Origin: Humulus lupulus
Lineage: Eukaryota; Streptophyta; Magnoliopsida; Rosales; Cannabaceae
Reading direction: 5' to 3'
DNA: 64,000 bases
NCBI RefSeq assembly: GCF_963169125.1
Contig: NC_084795.1
Location: 190,872,214 to 190,936,213, forward strand
Shown: positions 13,924-25,172 of the stretch, piece by piece
Numbering within the stretch: the stretch's first letter is position 1
Layout of the letters: every line of letters begins with the position of its first letter
The notes under the pieces: model-generated
What the model was told of the DNA's origin: nothing
What the model saw: the letters and a program-made list of their open reading frames with translations, nothing else
Databases searched by the model: none
Translations under genes and position numbers: made by a program

Positions 13924-16900
13924 GATCAATCGATTTAAGTTAACTTCTAAGTTTTATGACCTGGTTATTTCCAGGAACTTAATTTGAATTCTTAGTTCGT
14001 GTTAACTTTTATCAATATCTCGTGCACTTTAAGAAAAACAACGATCAATCGATTTAAGTTAACTTCTAAGTTTTATGACCAGGTTATTTCTAGGAACTTA
14101 ATTTGAAAACTTAGTTCGTGTTAAATTTTATCAATATCTCGTGCTCTTTAAGAAAAACAACGATCAATCGATTTATGTTCACTTCTATATTTTATGACCT
14201 GGTTATTTCCAGGAACTTAATTTGAAAACTTAGTTCGTGTTAACTTTTATCAATATCTCGTGCTCTTTAAGAAAAACAACGATCAATCGATTTAAGTTAA
14301 CTTCTAAGATTTATGACCTGGTTATTTCCAGGAACTTAATTTGAAAACTTAGTTCGTGTTAACTTTTATCAATATCTCGTGCTCTTTAAGAAAAACAACG
14401 ATCAATCGATTTAAGTTAACTTCTAAGTTTTATGACCTGGTTATTTCCAGGAACTTAATTTGAAAACTTAGTTCGTGTTAACTTTTATCAATATCTCGTG
14501 CTCTTTAAGAAAAACAACAATCAATCGATTTAAGTTAACTTCTAAGTTTTATGACCTGGTTATTTCTAGGAACTTAATTTGAAAACTTACTTCGTGTTAA
14601 CTTTTATCAATATCTTGTGCTCTTTAAGAAAAACAACGATCAATCGATTTAAGTTAACATCTATGTTTTATGACCTGGTTATTTCCAGGAACTTAATTTG
14701 AAAACTTAGTTCGTGATAACTTTTATCAATATCTCGTGCTCTTTAACAAAAACAACGATCAATCGATTTAAGTTAACTTCTATGTTTTATGACCTGGTTA
14801 TTTCCAGGAACTTAATTTGAAAACTTAGTTCGTGTTAACTATTATCAATATCTCGTGCTCTTTAAGAAAAACAACGATCAATCGATTTAAGTTAACTACT
14901 AAGTTTTATGACCTGGTTATTTCCAGGAACTTAAATTGAAAACTTAGTTCGTGTTAACTATTATCAATATCTCGTGCTCTTTAAGAAAAACAACGATCAA
15001 TCGATTTAAGTTAACTTCTAAGTTTTATGACCTGGTTATATCTAGGAACATCATTTGAAAACTTAGTTCGTGTTAACTTTTATCAATATCTCGTGCCCTT
15101 TAAGAAAAACAACGATCAATCGATTTAAGTTAACATCTATGTTTTATGACCTGGTTATTTCCAGGAACTTAATTTGAAAACTTAGTTCGTGTTAACTTTT
15201 ATCAATATCTCGTGCTCTTTAAGAAAAACAACGAATAATCGATTTAAGTTAACTTCTAAGTTTTATGCCCTGGTTATTTCTTGGAACATAATTTGAAAAC
15301 TTAGTTCGTGTTAAATTTTATCAATATCTCGTGCTCTTTAAGAAAAACAACGATCAATCGATTTAAGTTCACTTCTAAGTTTTATGACCTGGTTATTTCC
15401 AGGAACTTAATTTGAAAACTTAGTTCGTGTTAACTTTTATCAATATCTCGTGCTCTTTAAGAAAAACAACAATCAATCGATTTAAGTTAACTTCTAAGTT
15501 TTATGACCTGGTTATTTCTAGGAGCTTAATTTGAAAACATACTTCGTGTTAACTTTTATCAATATCTCGTGCTCTTTAAGAAAAACAACGATCAATCGAT
15601 TTAAGTTAACATCTATGTTTTATGACCTGGTTATTTCCAGGAACTTAATTTGAAAACTTAGTTCGTGAAAACTTTTATCAATATCTCGTGCTCTTTAACA
15701 AAAACAACGATCAATCGATTTAAGTTAACTTCTATGTTTTATGACCTGGTTATTTCTAGGAACTTAATTTGAAAACTTAGTTCGTGTTAACTATTATCAA
15801 TATCTCCTGCTCTTTAAGAAAAACAACGATCAATCGATTTAAGTTAACTTCTAAGTTTTATGACCTGGTTATTTCCAGGAACTTAATTTGAAAACTTAGT
15901 TCGTGTTAACTATTATCAATATCTCGTGCTCTTTAAGAAAAACAACGATCAATCGATTTAAGTTAACTTCTAAGTTTTATGACCTGGTTATTTCCAGGAA
16001 CTTAATTTGAATTCTTAGTTCGTGTTAACTTTTATCAATATCTCGTGCACTTTAAGAAAAACAACGATCAATCGATTTAAGTTAACTTCTAAGTTTTATG
16101 ACCAGGTTATTTCTAGGAACATAATTTGAAAACTTAGTTCGTGTTAAATTTTATCAATATCTCGTGCTCTTTAAGAAAAACAACGATCAATCGATTTATG
16201 TTCACTTCTATATTTTATGACCTGGTTATTTCCAGGAACTTAATTTGAAAACTTAGTTCGTGTTAACTTTTATCAATATCTCGTGCTCTTTAAGAAAAAC
16301 AACGATCAATCGATTTAAGTTAACTTCTAAGATTTATGACCTGGTTATTTCCAGGAACTTAATTTGAAAACTTAGTTCGTGTTAACTTTTATCAATATCT
16401 CGTGCTCTTTAAGAAAAACAACGATCAATCGATTTAAGTTAACTTCTAAGTTTTATGACCTGGTTATTTCCAGGAACTTAATTTGAAAACTTAGTTCGTG
16501 TTAACTTTTATCAATATCTCGTGCTCTTTAAGAAAAACAACAATCAATCGATTTAAGTTAACTTCTAAGTTTTATGACCTGGTTATTTCTAGGAACTTAA
16601 TTTGAAAACTTACTTCGTGTTAACTTTTATCAATATCTCGTGCTCTTTAAGAAAAACAACGATCAATCGATTTAAGTTAACATCTATGTTTTATGACCTG
16701 GTTATTTCCAGGAACTTAATTTGAAAACATAGTTCGTGATAACTTTTATCAATATCTCGTGCTCTTTAACAAAAACAACGATCAATCGATTTAAGTTAAC
16801 TTCTATGTTTTATGACCTGGTTATTTCCAGGAACTTAATTTGAAAACTTAGTTCGTGTTAACTATTATCAATATCTCGTGCTCTTTAAGAAAAACAACGA

Positions 16901-17493
16901 TCAATCGATTTAAGTTAACTACTAAGTTTTATGACCTGGTTATTTCCAGGAACTTAATTTGAAAACTTAGTTCGTGTTAACTATTATCAATATCTCGTGC
17001 TCTTTAAGAAAAACAACGATCAATCGATTTAAGTTAACTTCTAAGTTTTATGACCTGGTTATATCTAGGAACATCATTTGAAAACTTAGTTCGTGTTAAC
17101 TTTTATCAATATCTCGTGCCCTTTAAGAAAAACAACGATCAATCGATTTAAGTTAACATCTATGTTTTATGACCTGGTTATTTCCAGGAACTTAATTTGA
17201 AAACTTAGTTCGTGTTAACTTTTATCAATATCTCGTGCTCTTTAAGAAAAACAACGAATAATCGATTTAAGTTAACTTCTAAGTTTTATGCCCTGGTTAT
17301 TTCTTGGAACATAATTTGAAAACTTAGTTCGTGTTAAATTTTATCAATATCTCGTGCTCTTTAAGAAAAACAACGATCAATCGATTTAAGTTCACTTCTA
17401 TATTTTATGACTTGGTTATTTCCAGGAACTTAATTTGAAAACTTAGTTCGTGTTAACTTTTATCAATATCTCGTGCTCTTTAAGAAAAACAAC
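13448..17493. repeat. Satellite tandem duplication of a 17-monomer block (2023 bp x 2)
   Basis: Monomers 114-130 (13448-15470) repeat as 131-147 (15471-17493). The order of rare variants is preserved: GGAGCTTAATTTG, GTGAAAAC, ATCTCCTGCTC, GAATTCTTAG with GTGCACTTT, GACCAGGTTATTTCTAGG, TTTATGTTCACTTC, ACTACTAAG, ATCTAGGAACATC, and GAATAATCG. A few single-base differences are visible, for example GGAAATTAAT versus GGAACTTAAT. The last monomer of copy 1 (15352) is a hybrid, marking the breakpoint. Confidence 0.9.
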
Positions 17494-18921
17494 GATCAAT
17501 CGATTTAAGTTAACTTCTAAGTTTTATGACCTGGTTATTTCCAGGAACTTAATTTGAAAACTTAGTTCGTGTTAACTTTTATTAATATCTCGTGCTCTTT
17601 AAGAAAAACAACGATCAATCGAATTAAGTTAACTTCTAAGTTTTATGACCAGGGTATTTCCAGGAACTTAATTTGAAAACTTAGTTCGTATTAACTTTTA
17701 TCAATATCTCGTGCTCTTTAAGAAAAACAACAATCAATCGATTTAAGTTAACTTCTAAGTTTTATGACCTGGTTATTTCTAGGAACTTAATTTGAAAACT
17801 TACTTCGTGTTAACTTTTATCAATATCTCGTGCTCTTTCAGAAAAACAACGATCAATCGATTTAAGTTAACATCTATGTTTTATGACCTGGTTATTTCCA
17901 GGAACTTAATTTGAAAACTTAGTTCGTGTTAACTTTTATCAATATCTCGTGCTCTTTAAGAAAAACAACGATCAATCGATTTAAGTTAACTTATATGTTT
18001 TATGACCTGGTTATTTCCAGGAACTTAATTTGAAAACTTAGTTCGTGTTAACTTTTATCAATATCTCGTGCTCTTTATGAAAAACAACGATCAATCGATT
18101 TAAGTTAACTTCTAAGTTTTATGCCCTGGTTATTTCTTGGAACATAATTTGAAAACTTAGTTCGTGTTAAATTTTATCAATATCTCGTGCTCTTTAAGAA
18201 AAACAACGATCAATCGATTTAAGTTCACTTCTATATTTTATGACTTGGTTATTTCAAGGAACTTAATTTGAAAACTTAGTTCGTGTTAACTTTTATCAAT
18301 ATCTCGTGCTCTTTAAGAAAAACAACGATCAATCGATTTAAGTTAACTTCTAAGTTTTATGACCTGGTTATTTCCAGGAACTTAATTTGAAAACTTAGTT
18401 CGTGTTAACTTTTATCAATATCTCGTGCTCTTTAAGAAAAACAACGATCAATCGAATTAAGTTAACTTCTAAGTTTTATGACCAGGTTATTTCCAGGAAC
18501 TTAATTTGAAAACTTAGTTCGTCTTAACTTTTATCAATATCTCGTGCTCTTTAAGAAAAACAACAATCAATCGATTTAAGTTAACTTCTAAGTTTTATGA
18601 CCTGGTTATTTCTAGGAACTTAATTTGAAAACTTACTTCGTGTTAACTTTTATCAATATCTCGTGCTCTTTCAGAAAAACAACGATCAATCGATTTAAGT
18701 TAACATCTATGTTTTATGACCTGGTTATTTCCAGGAACTTAATTTGAAAACTTAGTTCGTGTTAACTTTTATCAATATCTCGTGCTCTTTAAGAAAAACA
18801 ACGATCAATCGATTTAAGTTAACTTATATGTTTTATGACCTGGTTATTTCCAGGAACTTAATTTGAAAACTTAGTTCGTGTTAACTTTTATCAATATCTC
18901 GTGCTCTTTAAGAAAAACAAC
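17256..18921. repeat. Satellite tandem duplication of a 7-monomer block (833 bp x 2)
   Basis: Monomers 146-152 repeat as 153-159. Shared markers are GCCCTGGTTATTTCTTGG with GTTAAATTTT, TTCACTTCTATATTTT with GACTTGG, CGAATTAAG with GACCAGG, CTTTCAGAAAAAC, and ACTTATATG. It abuts the 17-monomer duplication. Confidence 0.85.
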
Positions 18922-19040
18922 GATCAATAGATTTAAGTTAACTTCTAAGTTTTATGACCTGGTTATTTCCAGGAACTTAATTTGAAAACTTAGTTCGTGT
19001 TAACTTTTATCAATATCTCGTGCTCTTTAAGAAAAACAAC

Positions 19041-19873
19041 GATCAATCGATTTAAGTTAACTTCTAAGTTTTATGACCTGGTTATATCTAGGAACATCAT
19101 TTGAAAACTTAGTTCGTGTTAAGTTTTATCAATATCTCGTGCCCTTTAAGAAAAACAACGATTAATCGATTTAAGTTAACATCTATGTTTTATGACCTGG
19201 TTATTTCCAGGAACGTAATTTGAAAACTTAGTTCGTGTTAACTTTTATCCATATCTCGTGCTCTTTAAGAAAAACAACGATCAATCGATTTAAGTTAACT
19301 TCTAAGTTTTATGCCTTGGTTATTTCTAGGAACTTAATATGAAAACTTAGTTCGTGTTAACTTTTATCAATATCTCGTGCTCTTTAAGAAATACAACGAT
19401 CAATCGATTTAAGTTAACTTCTATGTTTTATGACCTGGTTACTTCCAGGAACTTAATTTGAAAACTTAGTTCCTCTGAACTTTTACCAATATCTTGTGCT
19501 CTTTAAGAAAAACAACGATCAATCGATTTAAGTTAACTTCTAAGTTTTATGACCTGGTTATTTCCAGGAACTTAATTTGAAAACTTAGTTCGTGTTAACT
19601 TTTATCAATATCTCGTGCTCTTTAAGAAAAACAACGATCAATCGATTTAAGTTAACTTCTAAGTTTTATGCCTTGGTTATTTCTTGGAACTTAATTTGAA
19701 AACATAGTTCGTGTTAACTTTTATCAATATCTCGTGCTCTTTAAGAAAAACAACGATCAATCGATTTAAGTTAACTTCTAAGTTTTATGCCTTGGTTATT
19801 TCTAGGAACTTAATATGAAAACTTAGTTCGTGTTAACTTTTTTCAATATCTCGTGCTCTTTAAGAAAAGTAAC
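19041..19873. repeat. Satellite block, copy 2 of the 65-monomer-offset repeat
   Basis: Counterpart of 11306-12138, displaced by 7735 bp (65 x 119). It carries the distinctive TTCCTCTGAAC and ATCTTGTGCTC monomer at 19398. Confidence 0.8.
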
Positions 19874-21301
19874 GATCAATCGATTTAAGTTAACTTCTAA
19901 GTTTTATGACCTGGTTATTTCCAGGAACTTAATTTGAAAACTTAGTTCGTGTTAACTTTTATCAATATCTCGTGCTCTTTAAGATAAACAACGATCAATC
20001 AATTTAAGTTAACTTCTAAGTTTTATGCCTTGGTTATTTCTAGGAACTTAATTTGAAAACTTAGTTCGTGTTAACTTTTATCAATATCTCGTGCTCTTTA
20101 AGAAAAACAACGATCTATCGATTTAAGTTAACTTCTAAGTTTTATGTCCTGGTTATTTCCAGGAACTTAATTTGAAAACTTAGTTCGTGTTAACTATTAT
20201 CAATATCTCGTGCTCTTTAAGAAAAACAACGATCAATCGATTTAAGTTAACTTCTAAGTATTATGACCTGGTTATTTCCAGGAACTTAATTTCAAAACTT
20301 AGTTCGTGTTAACTTTTATCAATATCTCGTGCTCTTTATGAAAAACAACGATGAATCGATTTAAGTTAACTTCTAAGTTTTATGACCTGGTTATTTCCAG
20401 GAACTTAATTTGAAAACTTAGTTCGTGTTAACTTTTATCAATATCTCGTGCTCTTTAAGAAAAACAACGATCAATCGATTTTAGTTAACTTCTAAGTTTT
20501 ATGCCTTGGTTATTTCTAGGAACTTAATTTGAAAACTTAGTTCGTGTTAACTTTTATCAATATCTCGTGCTCTTTAATAAAAACAACGATCAATCGATTT
20601 AAGTTGACTTCTAAGTTTTATGACCTGGTTCTTTCCAGGAACTTAATTTGAAAACTTAGTTCGTGTTAACTATTATCAATATCTCGTGCTCTTTAAGAAA
20701 AACAACGATCAATCGATTTAAGTTAACTTCTAAGTTTTATGACCTCGTTATTTCCAGGAACTTAATTTGAAAACTTAGTTCGTGTTAACTTTTATCAATA
20801 TCTCGTGCTCTTTATGAAAAACAACGATGAATCGATTTAAGTTAACTTCTAAGGTTTATGACCTGGTTATTTCCAGGAACTTGATTTGAAAACTTAGTTC
20901 GTGTTCACTATTATCAATATCTCCTGCACTTTAAGAAAAACAACGATCAATCGATTTAAGTTGACTTCTAAGTTTTATGACTTGGTTATTTCCTGGAACT
21001 TAATTTGAATACTTAGTTCGTGTTAACTTTTATCAATATCTCGTGCTCTTTAAGAAAAACAACGATCAATCGATTTAAGTTAACTTCTAAGTTTTATGAC
21101 CTGGTTATTTCCAGGAACTTAATTTGAAAACTTAGTTCGTGTTAACTTTTATCAATATCTCGTGCTCTTTAAGAAAAACAACGATCAATCGATTTAAGTT
21201 AACTTTTAAGTTTTATGGCCTGGTTATTTCTAGGAACTTAATTTGAAAACTTAGTTCCTGTTAACTTTTATCAATATCTCGTGCTTTTTAAGAAAAACAA
21301 T

Positions 21302-21470
21302 GATCAATCGATTTAAATTAACTTCTAAGTTTTATAACCTGGTTATATCCAGGGTACAGCTTAGTTCGCGTTAATTTTTATCATTATCTCGTGCTCTTTA
21401 AGAAGAACAGCGATCAATCGATTTGAATTAGCTTCTAAACCTTTTAAGGCGATCTGGTTATATCCAGGCA
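21302..21470. repeat. Degenerate edge of the satellite array
   Basis: Monomer 180 (21302-21411) is 110 bp long and has lost the stretch after CCAGG. Monomer 181 starts at 21412 and is recognisable through GATCAATCGATTTGAATTAG and CTGGTTATATCCAGG to about 21468. Both diverge much more than interior monomers, as expected at an array edge escaping homogenisation. Confidence 0.85.
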
Positions 21471-21610
21471 CCATATGCCCCCCAAGTAACTGGGAAAGGG
21501 ACTTTCGTGGTTACTTTAGATTACACTCGTAAATATGTACAATCATAAACGAAAAGTTAATTCTCATTGCGTAATACATATAAAATGGCCTTTTAGGCCT
21601 TACAAGGGAA
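21471..21610 (-). other. Tat-1 3' untranslated region, transition to satellite
   Basis: This is 140 bp between the integrase stop and the array. It holds a purine tract on the minus strand (CTTGGGGGGCAT, 21475-21486) that looks like a polypurine tract, but no LTR starting TGTACACC follows. By eye it also aligns with a diverged satellite monomer. TTCGTG (21504), CTCGT (21526), ACAATCA (21539) and AAGTTAA (21554) keep monomer order with spacings of 22, 13 and 15 bp, against 23, 22 and 15 in the consensus. The 13 versus 22 fits one 9-bp deletion. Confidence 0.5.
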
Positions 21611-22879
21611 TCATTGATAATTTCTCTTTAAATGGATGGCGTTCCAAGTTCGTGGGACTGCCCCTCCATCAAGTCGAGCTAGTTTGTAAGTTCCTTCTTT
21701 AATGACCTCGATGACTTGATATGGTCCTTCCCATTTCGGTACCAATACTCCGTCTTTGGGATCCTTACCGGCTAAGAAAACCCTCCTGAGGATCAGGTCG
21801 CCCATGCTAAAGGCGCGCTTTTTGACTTTTGAGTTGAAATAACGAGTGATTTTTTGCTGATAATGTGTGAGCTGGAGTTGTGAATCTTCTCGCCTTTTAT
21901 CAACCAAGTCAAGGGAAGCGCTAAGTAGCTCGTGGTTGTAGTCCTGGTCATATGCCTGGACCCTATACGAAAGTACCTTAATCTCCACAGGGAGGACTGC
22001 CTCACTCCCAAAGGTCAGGGAGAAAGGAGTATGACCCGTAGGAGTCCGATGCGAGGTCCGGTATGCCCACAGAACCTGGGGGAGCTGTTCTGGCCAGACC
22101 CCCTTCGCTTCGTCTAGTCTCTTCTTGAGGCTCGCCTTTAACGTCTTGTTGACGGCCTCTACCTGGCCATTCGCCTGAGGATAGGCCACGGAGGAGAAAC
22201 TTTTCACAATTCCGTACATTTTGCAAAATTCAGTGAATAGGTCGCTGTCGAACTGAGTCCCATTGTCAGAAACGATTTTCTTGGGCAGTCCGAATCGGTA
22301 GATAATGCTCTTAACCATGAAGTCAAGGACTTTTTTGGAAGTTATCGTTGCCAAAGGTTCTGCCTCAGCCCACTTTGTAAAGTAGTCGATGGCCACCACG
22401 GCGTAGCGGACCCCGCCTTTTCCAGTAGGGAGGGCGTCAACCAAGTCGATCCCCCAAACTGCAAACGGCCATGGGGAAGAGATCATCTTCAGCTTGACTG
22501 GGGGAGCTCGGGCAACTGTGGTGAACCGCTGGCACTTGTCGCACTTCTTGACATACGAGATCGAATCCTTGGACAGAGTGGGCCAGTAATATCCTTGCCT
22601 CAGGACCTTTAGGGCCAAGCTTTGCCCCCCAATGTGATCTCCGCAAAAACCCTCATGCACTTCCTGCTGGATGGCCTTTGCTTCGCCTGGAAGAACACAT
22701 CGTAGGAGAGGTAGGGAGTGCCCTCGTCAGTATAGCACCCCGTCTACTATCGTATACGTGGGAGCTTGATACAGTACTTGTCGCGCATCATTACGCCCTT
22801 CAGGTAGCTTCCCCACGGTGAGATACTCAAGGATAGGGGTCATCCAGGTAGGCCTGGCATCGATCATCTCCACCTCCGC
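21611..22879 (-). pseudogene. Tat-1 integrase (C-terminal two thirds of pol)
   Basis: Open for 349 codons from 22660, but with no true ATG at its start (GTG); the frame continues upstream to a TGA at 22727-22729, so this is the downstream part of a polyprotein. Visible in order are the end of the zinc-binding HHCC domain (CDKCQRF near residue 40), then the integrase core with all three catalytic acidic residues: D in WGIDLVDALP, D in IVSDNGTQF, E in NGQVEAVNK. A C-terminal GPYQVIEV region ends in WNAIHLKRNYQ. The catalytic residues are intact, so only the upstream stop and the insertion at 22880 inactivate it. The frame is picked up again at 32204-32384. Confidence 0.9.
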
Positions 22880-22884
22880 CTGGG
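22880..22884. repeat. Target-site duplication CTGGG, left copy
   Basis: Five bases immediately left of TGTAATGACC. They match 32199-32203 on the far side of the chromovirus. Confidence 0.95.
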
Positions 22885-24057
22885 TGTAATGACCCACTAC
22901 TCTAAACTATTTGGACCATTAGCGAAACTATACATAAAACTTACATTTTTACGAAAATACCATAATTTATTGAGTAACTTGCAAAATAAGAGTTATTTAC
23001 AAAGAAACAGAATACTAAGAAGGATTTGGGATCCCATTGTCTTTAAAAACAAAACATGATTTATATGAAAAGAATTACATAAGAAAATGCGGAAAAATAC
23101 ATATAAAACCATAGAAATTAAAAGGAGACTACATCCTCGAATCGAATAACGCTCGGCCCCTTGACTCCATTCATCATCGATACACATTCTCCAAGCGTCA
23201 CGAATCTTTCCACCTCTAAAGCTTATTTCCTGCACATAAACAGAAAGGAATGAGCCTAATGCCCAGCAATGAAAAATCTAACACATAGTCATAAACATAA
23301 ACATAATTTCATAATAACGTAAAGACATATCATAACACATAATTCACTTATTATAATGGCCATTATTACTTGGGGTCCCATAGACTAAACAAGCTTATGC
23401 CCATGAGATTAGTGGGGTCCTACCAGCTAAATAGGCATATGCCCACAATCTTTTTGGGGTCTTGTTAGTCAAATAGGGCATATGCCCAAGCCTACAAACA
23501 TACATACATACATACATACATACATAACACATTCATAACATATCATAACATAACACATATGATAACATAAGCACATAACATATTGATTCTAGCCTATTTT
23601 CCTTACCAAAGTTACCGGAATAAAATGGACTGAGTTGGGACTTTTTGGAACACTCCTAAAACCATAATGAACAAGAGTGAGTCTAAAGAAAGGAGATGAA
23701 ATGAAAGAGAATAGGAAGACTAAACCATTAAAAGAAAATATGCTTACCACAACTTAAGTGCTTAAGAACTTGGATTCCCTAACCAAAATAAGAATGAGGT
23801 TAGGAAATTGAGTAGAAGACTAAGAGAAAGGAAACATAATACAGAAAGGAACTAGAGTTTTGGTTACCTCAAAGATTTGCAAGATCAATCTAACCTCCAC
23901 CGAAATACTATAGAACTCACTTCCCAAAGTGTTTGATAAGCTTATGATGTTTAAGCTTATAGTTTTCCCAAACCAGGTGTTTACACTCTCACACTCACTT
24001 AACACTAGCAGCTTCTGAACTTAGAGCAAAAGGTGAATAATGGCTGGGTACTAGGTC

Positions 24058-24067
24058 CTATTTATAG
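24058..24067 (-). promoter_or_regulatory. TATA box in chromovirus 3' LTR
   Basis: CTATAAATAG on the minus strand. Transcription would start about 30 bp to the left. The identical element lies at 31441-31450 in the 5' LTR. Confidence 0.65.
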
Positions 24068-24248
24068 AGTTTGGAGATGAAAAGATCTTGATTTTACTTG
24101 AATAAAAATAATGGCTTTTTAGGTGAAAATCATTTGAATAATCGTTCAGCAGAGGCTGAAGACTCGTTCAAAAGATGCTGGACTTATGAAGAAGTTTGAA
24201 TGGCTGAAAGGAAAAGAATTCAAAAACAATTGAACATATGCTGAAGGA

Positions 24249-24376
24249 GGCGATATATCGCCCCCTGTAGGCGATATATCGCCTGGGCCAGTATGCCCGA
24301 GGCGACCGTGCATCGATTCGTGTTTTCCGTATCTACGTGCTGCGATATATCGCCCCCTATAGCTGCGATATATCGG
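24249..24376. promoter_or_regulatory. Four GCGATATATCGC dyads in U3 (3' LTR)
   Basis: GCGATA starts lie at 24250, 24271, 24342 and 24365. Motifs 1 and 2 are perfect 14-bp palindromes (GGCGATATATCGCC). Within each pair the motifs are 21 and 23 bp apart and separated by CCCCCTRTAG; the pairs are 92-94 bp apart. The cluster sits about 190-310 bp upstream of the TATA box in element orientation, where enhancer sites are expected. No binding protein is known to me. Confidence 0.75.
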
Positions 24377-24815
24377 CACACGCTGAATATTTAAACACGA
24401 AATTACACATTTTTAGCTAAGTTTGAATGGAGTAAACAGCCTTGACTAAGCCCTCAACGTACTCAAAGCTGCTGACTGACCCTATAACATTCAAACTTTA
24501 CTCCTTATTAGATTTAATCCCCAAAAATACTTAATCCTTACTCACCATTCATAACATGTGTTTAAAATCCTATTGGTTGATGTCTAAACCTTATAATATA
24601 ATAAATATAATCCTTAATATCAGTCACTTTAATCAAACCTTAGGTTATCCTTAATATTCTTAAACTATAGATTAAACTTAGAAAATCTATAAGTACTACT
24701 ATGAGTGTCCAAATAATTCCCGGTCTGAACCAAAAATCCATAGTAACAAAGATAATGCTATAAATACTATCATACTACTATCTATCTTAGCTAAGTAAAG
24801 TTCTTGGACTCTACA

Positions 24816-24829
24816 ATTCTCCCCTACTA
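24816..24829 (-). other. Chromovirus polypurine tract
   Basis: TAGTAGGGGAGAAT on the minus strand, ending directly at the 3' LTR start. This is the expected position and composition for the plus-strand DNA primer. Confidence 0.85.
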
Positions 24830-24851
24830 AAAAGAATTTCGTCCTCGAAAT

Positions 24852-25172
24852 TTACTTATCACATAACTCCGGATACCAGCCTTGCATGTCCTCCTCTAAC
24901 TCCCACGTTGCCTCGCGTTCAGAACTATTGCTCCATAGGACTTTGACTATAGGAAGGCTCTTAGACCGCAACTGCTTCATCCCTCTATCTAGGATGCTAA
25001 CCGGTCGGTCCTCGTAACTTAAGTCTTTCTGGAGCGCTATTGTATCGTACTTGAGGACGTGAGATGGATCTGACATATATTTGCGTAACATCGAGATGTG
25101 GAAGACGTTGTGACTATCGGCTAGTGCTGGCGGTAGGGCTAGTCTATACGCAACTGTTCCCACTTTGTCCAA
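24852..25172 (-). pseudogene. Chromovirus integrase C-terminus with chromodomain
   Basis: A 106-residue segment. It starts inside the integrase C-terminal region ([11 protein letters not shown]), passes NVFHISMLRKY, and ends with a chromodomain-like stretch (VKVLWSNSSEREATWELEED). A frameshift near 25160 separates it from the main integrase frame at 25139-26677; the same protein sequence continues in the other frame. In chromoviruses this domain is thought to steer integration toward marked chromatin. Confidence 0.85.

Larger units (their letters stand above)
1..21301. repeat. 119-bp satellite DNA array, 179 monomers
   Basis: Head-to-tail tandem array. Monomers begin with GATCAATCGATTTAAG and end with AAGAAAAACAAC. 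Starts fall on 119(n-1)+1 throughout; I checked this at 120, 239, 3928, 11901 and 21302, so there is no net indel across 179 copies. The consensus has 35 G/C in 119 (about 29% GC). It contains ATCGAT, two GTTAAC sites 62 bp apart, the inverted repeat CCTGG-TTATTT-CCAGG, and three CpG sites. Variants recur in several copies, for example ACATCTATG versus ACTTCTAAG, GTGATAAC versus GTGTTAAC, GAATTCTTAG, and ATCTAGGAACATC. No ORF of note runs through it. The array continues past the left edge. Satellites of this kind are typical of centromeric, pericentromeric or subtelomeric heterochromatin; which applies here cannot be told. Confidence 0.98.
22885..24815 (-). repeat. Chromovirus 3' LTR
   Basis: 1931 bp, TG...CA ends, same length as 30268-32198. 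It contains a TATA element (24058-24067), four GCGATATATCGC-type dyads (24249-24376), a (CATA)7 run near 23510, repeated AGGCATATGCCC-like segments (23390-23490), and the conserved TGCTGGGC...GTGCAGG-type block at 23221-23273. Confidence 0.95.

Noticed and set aside
1..21301. Regular repeats that could suggest a CRISPR array
   Set aside because: The whole 119-bp unit is repeated with no unique spacers, and the context is a plant retrotransposon cluster.
1..21301. CENP-B-box-like motif around TTCGTG in each monomer
   Set aside because: Only TTCG matches; the CGGG half is missing. Centromere identity cannot be claimed from sequence.
21475..21486. Purine tract as Tat-1 polypurine tract followed by a 3' LTR
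   Set aside because: The sequence after it does not match the 5' LTR start, and satellite-like sequence follows; a true tract cannot be confirmed.
22993..24379. ORFs of 61-80 codons in the chromovirus LTR, present twice
   Set aside because: They repeat simply because the LTR repeats; there is no coding signature and the region is U3-R-U5.
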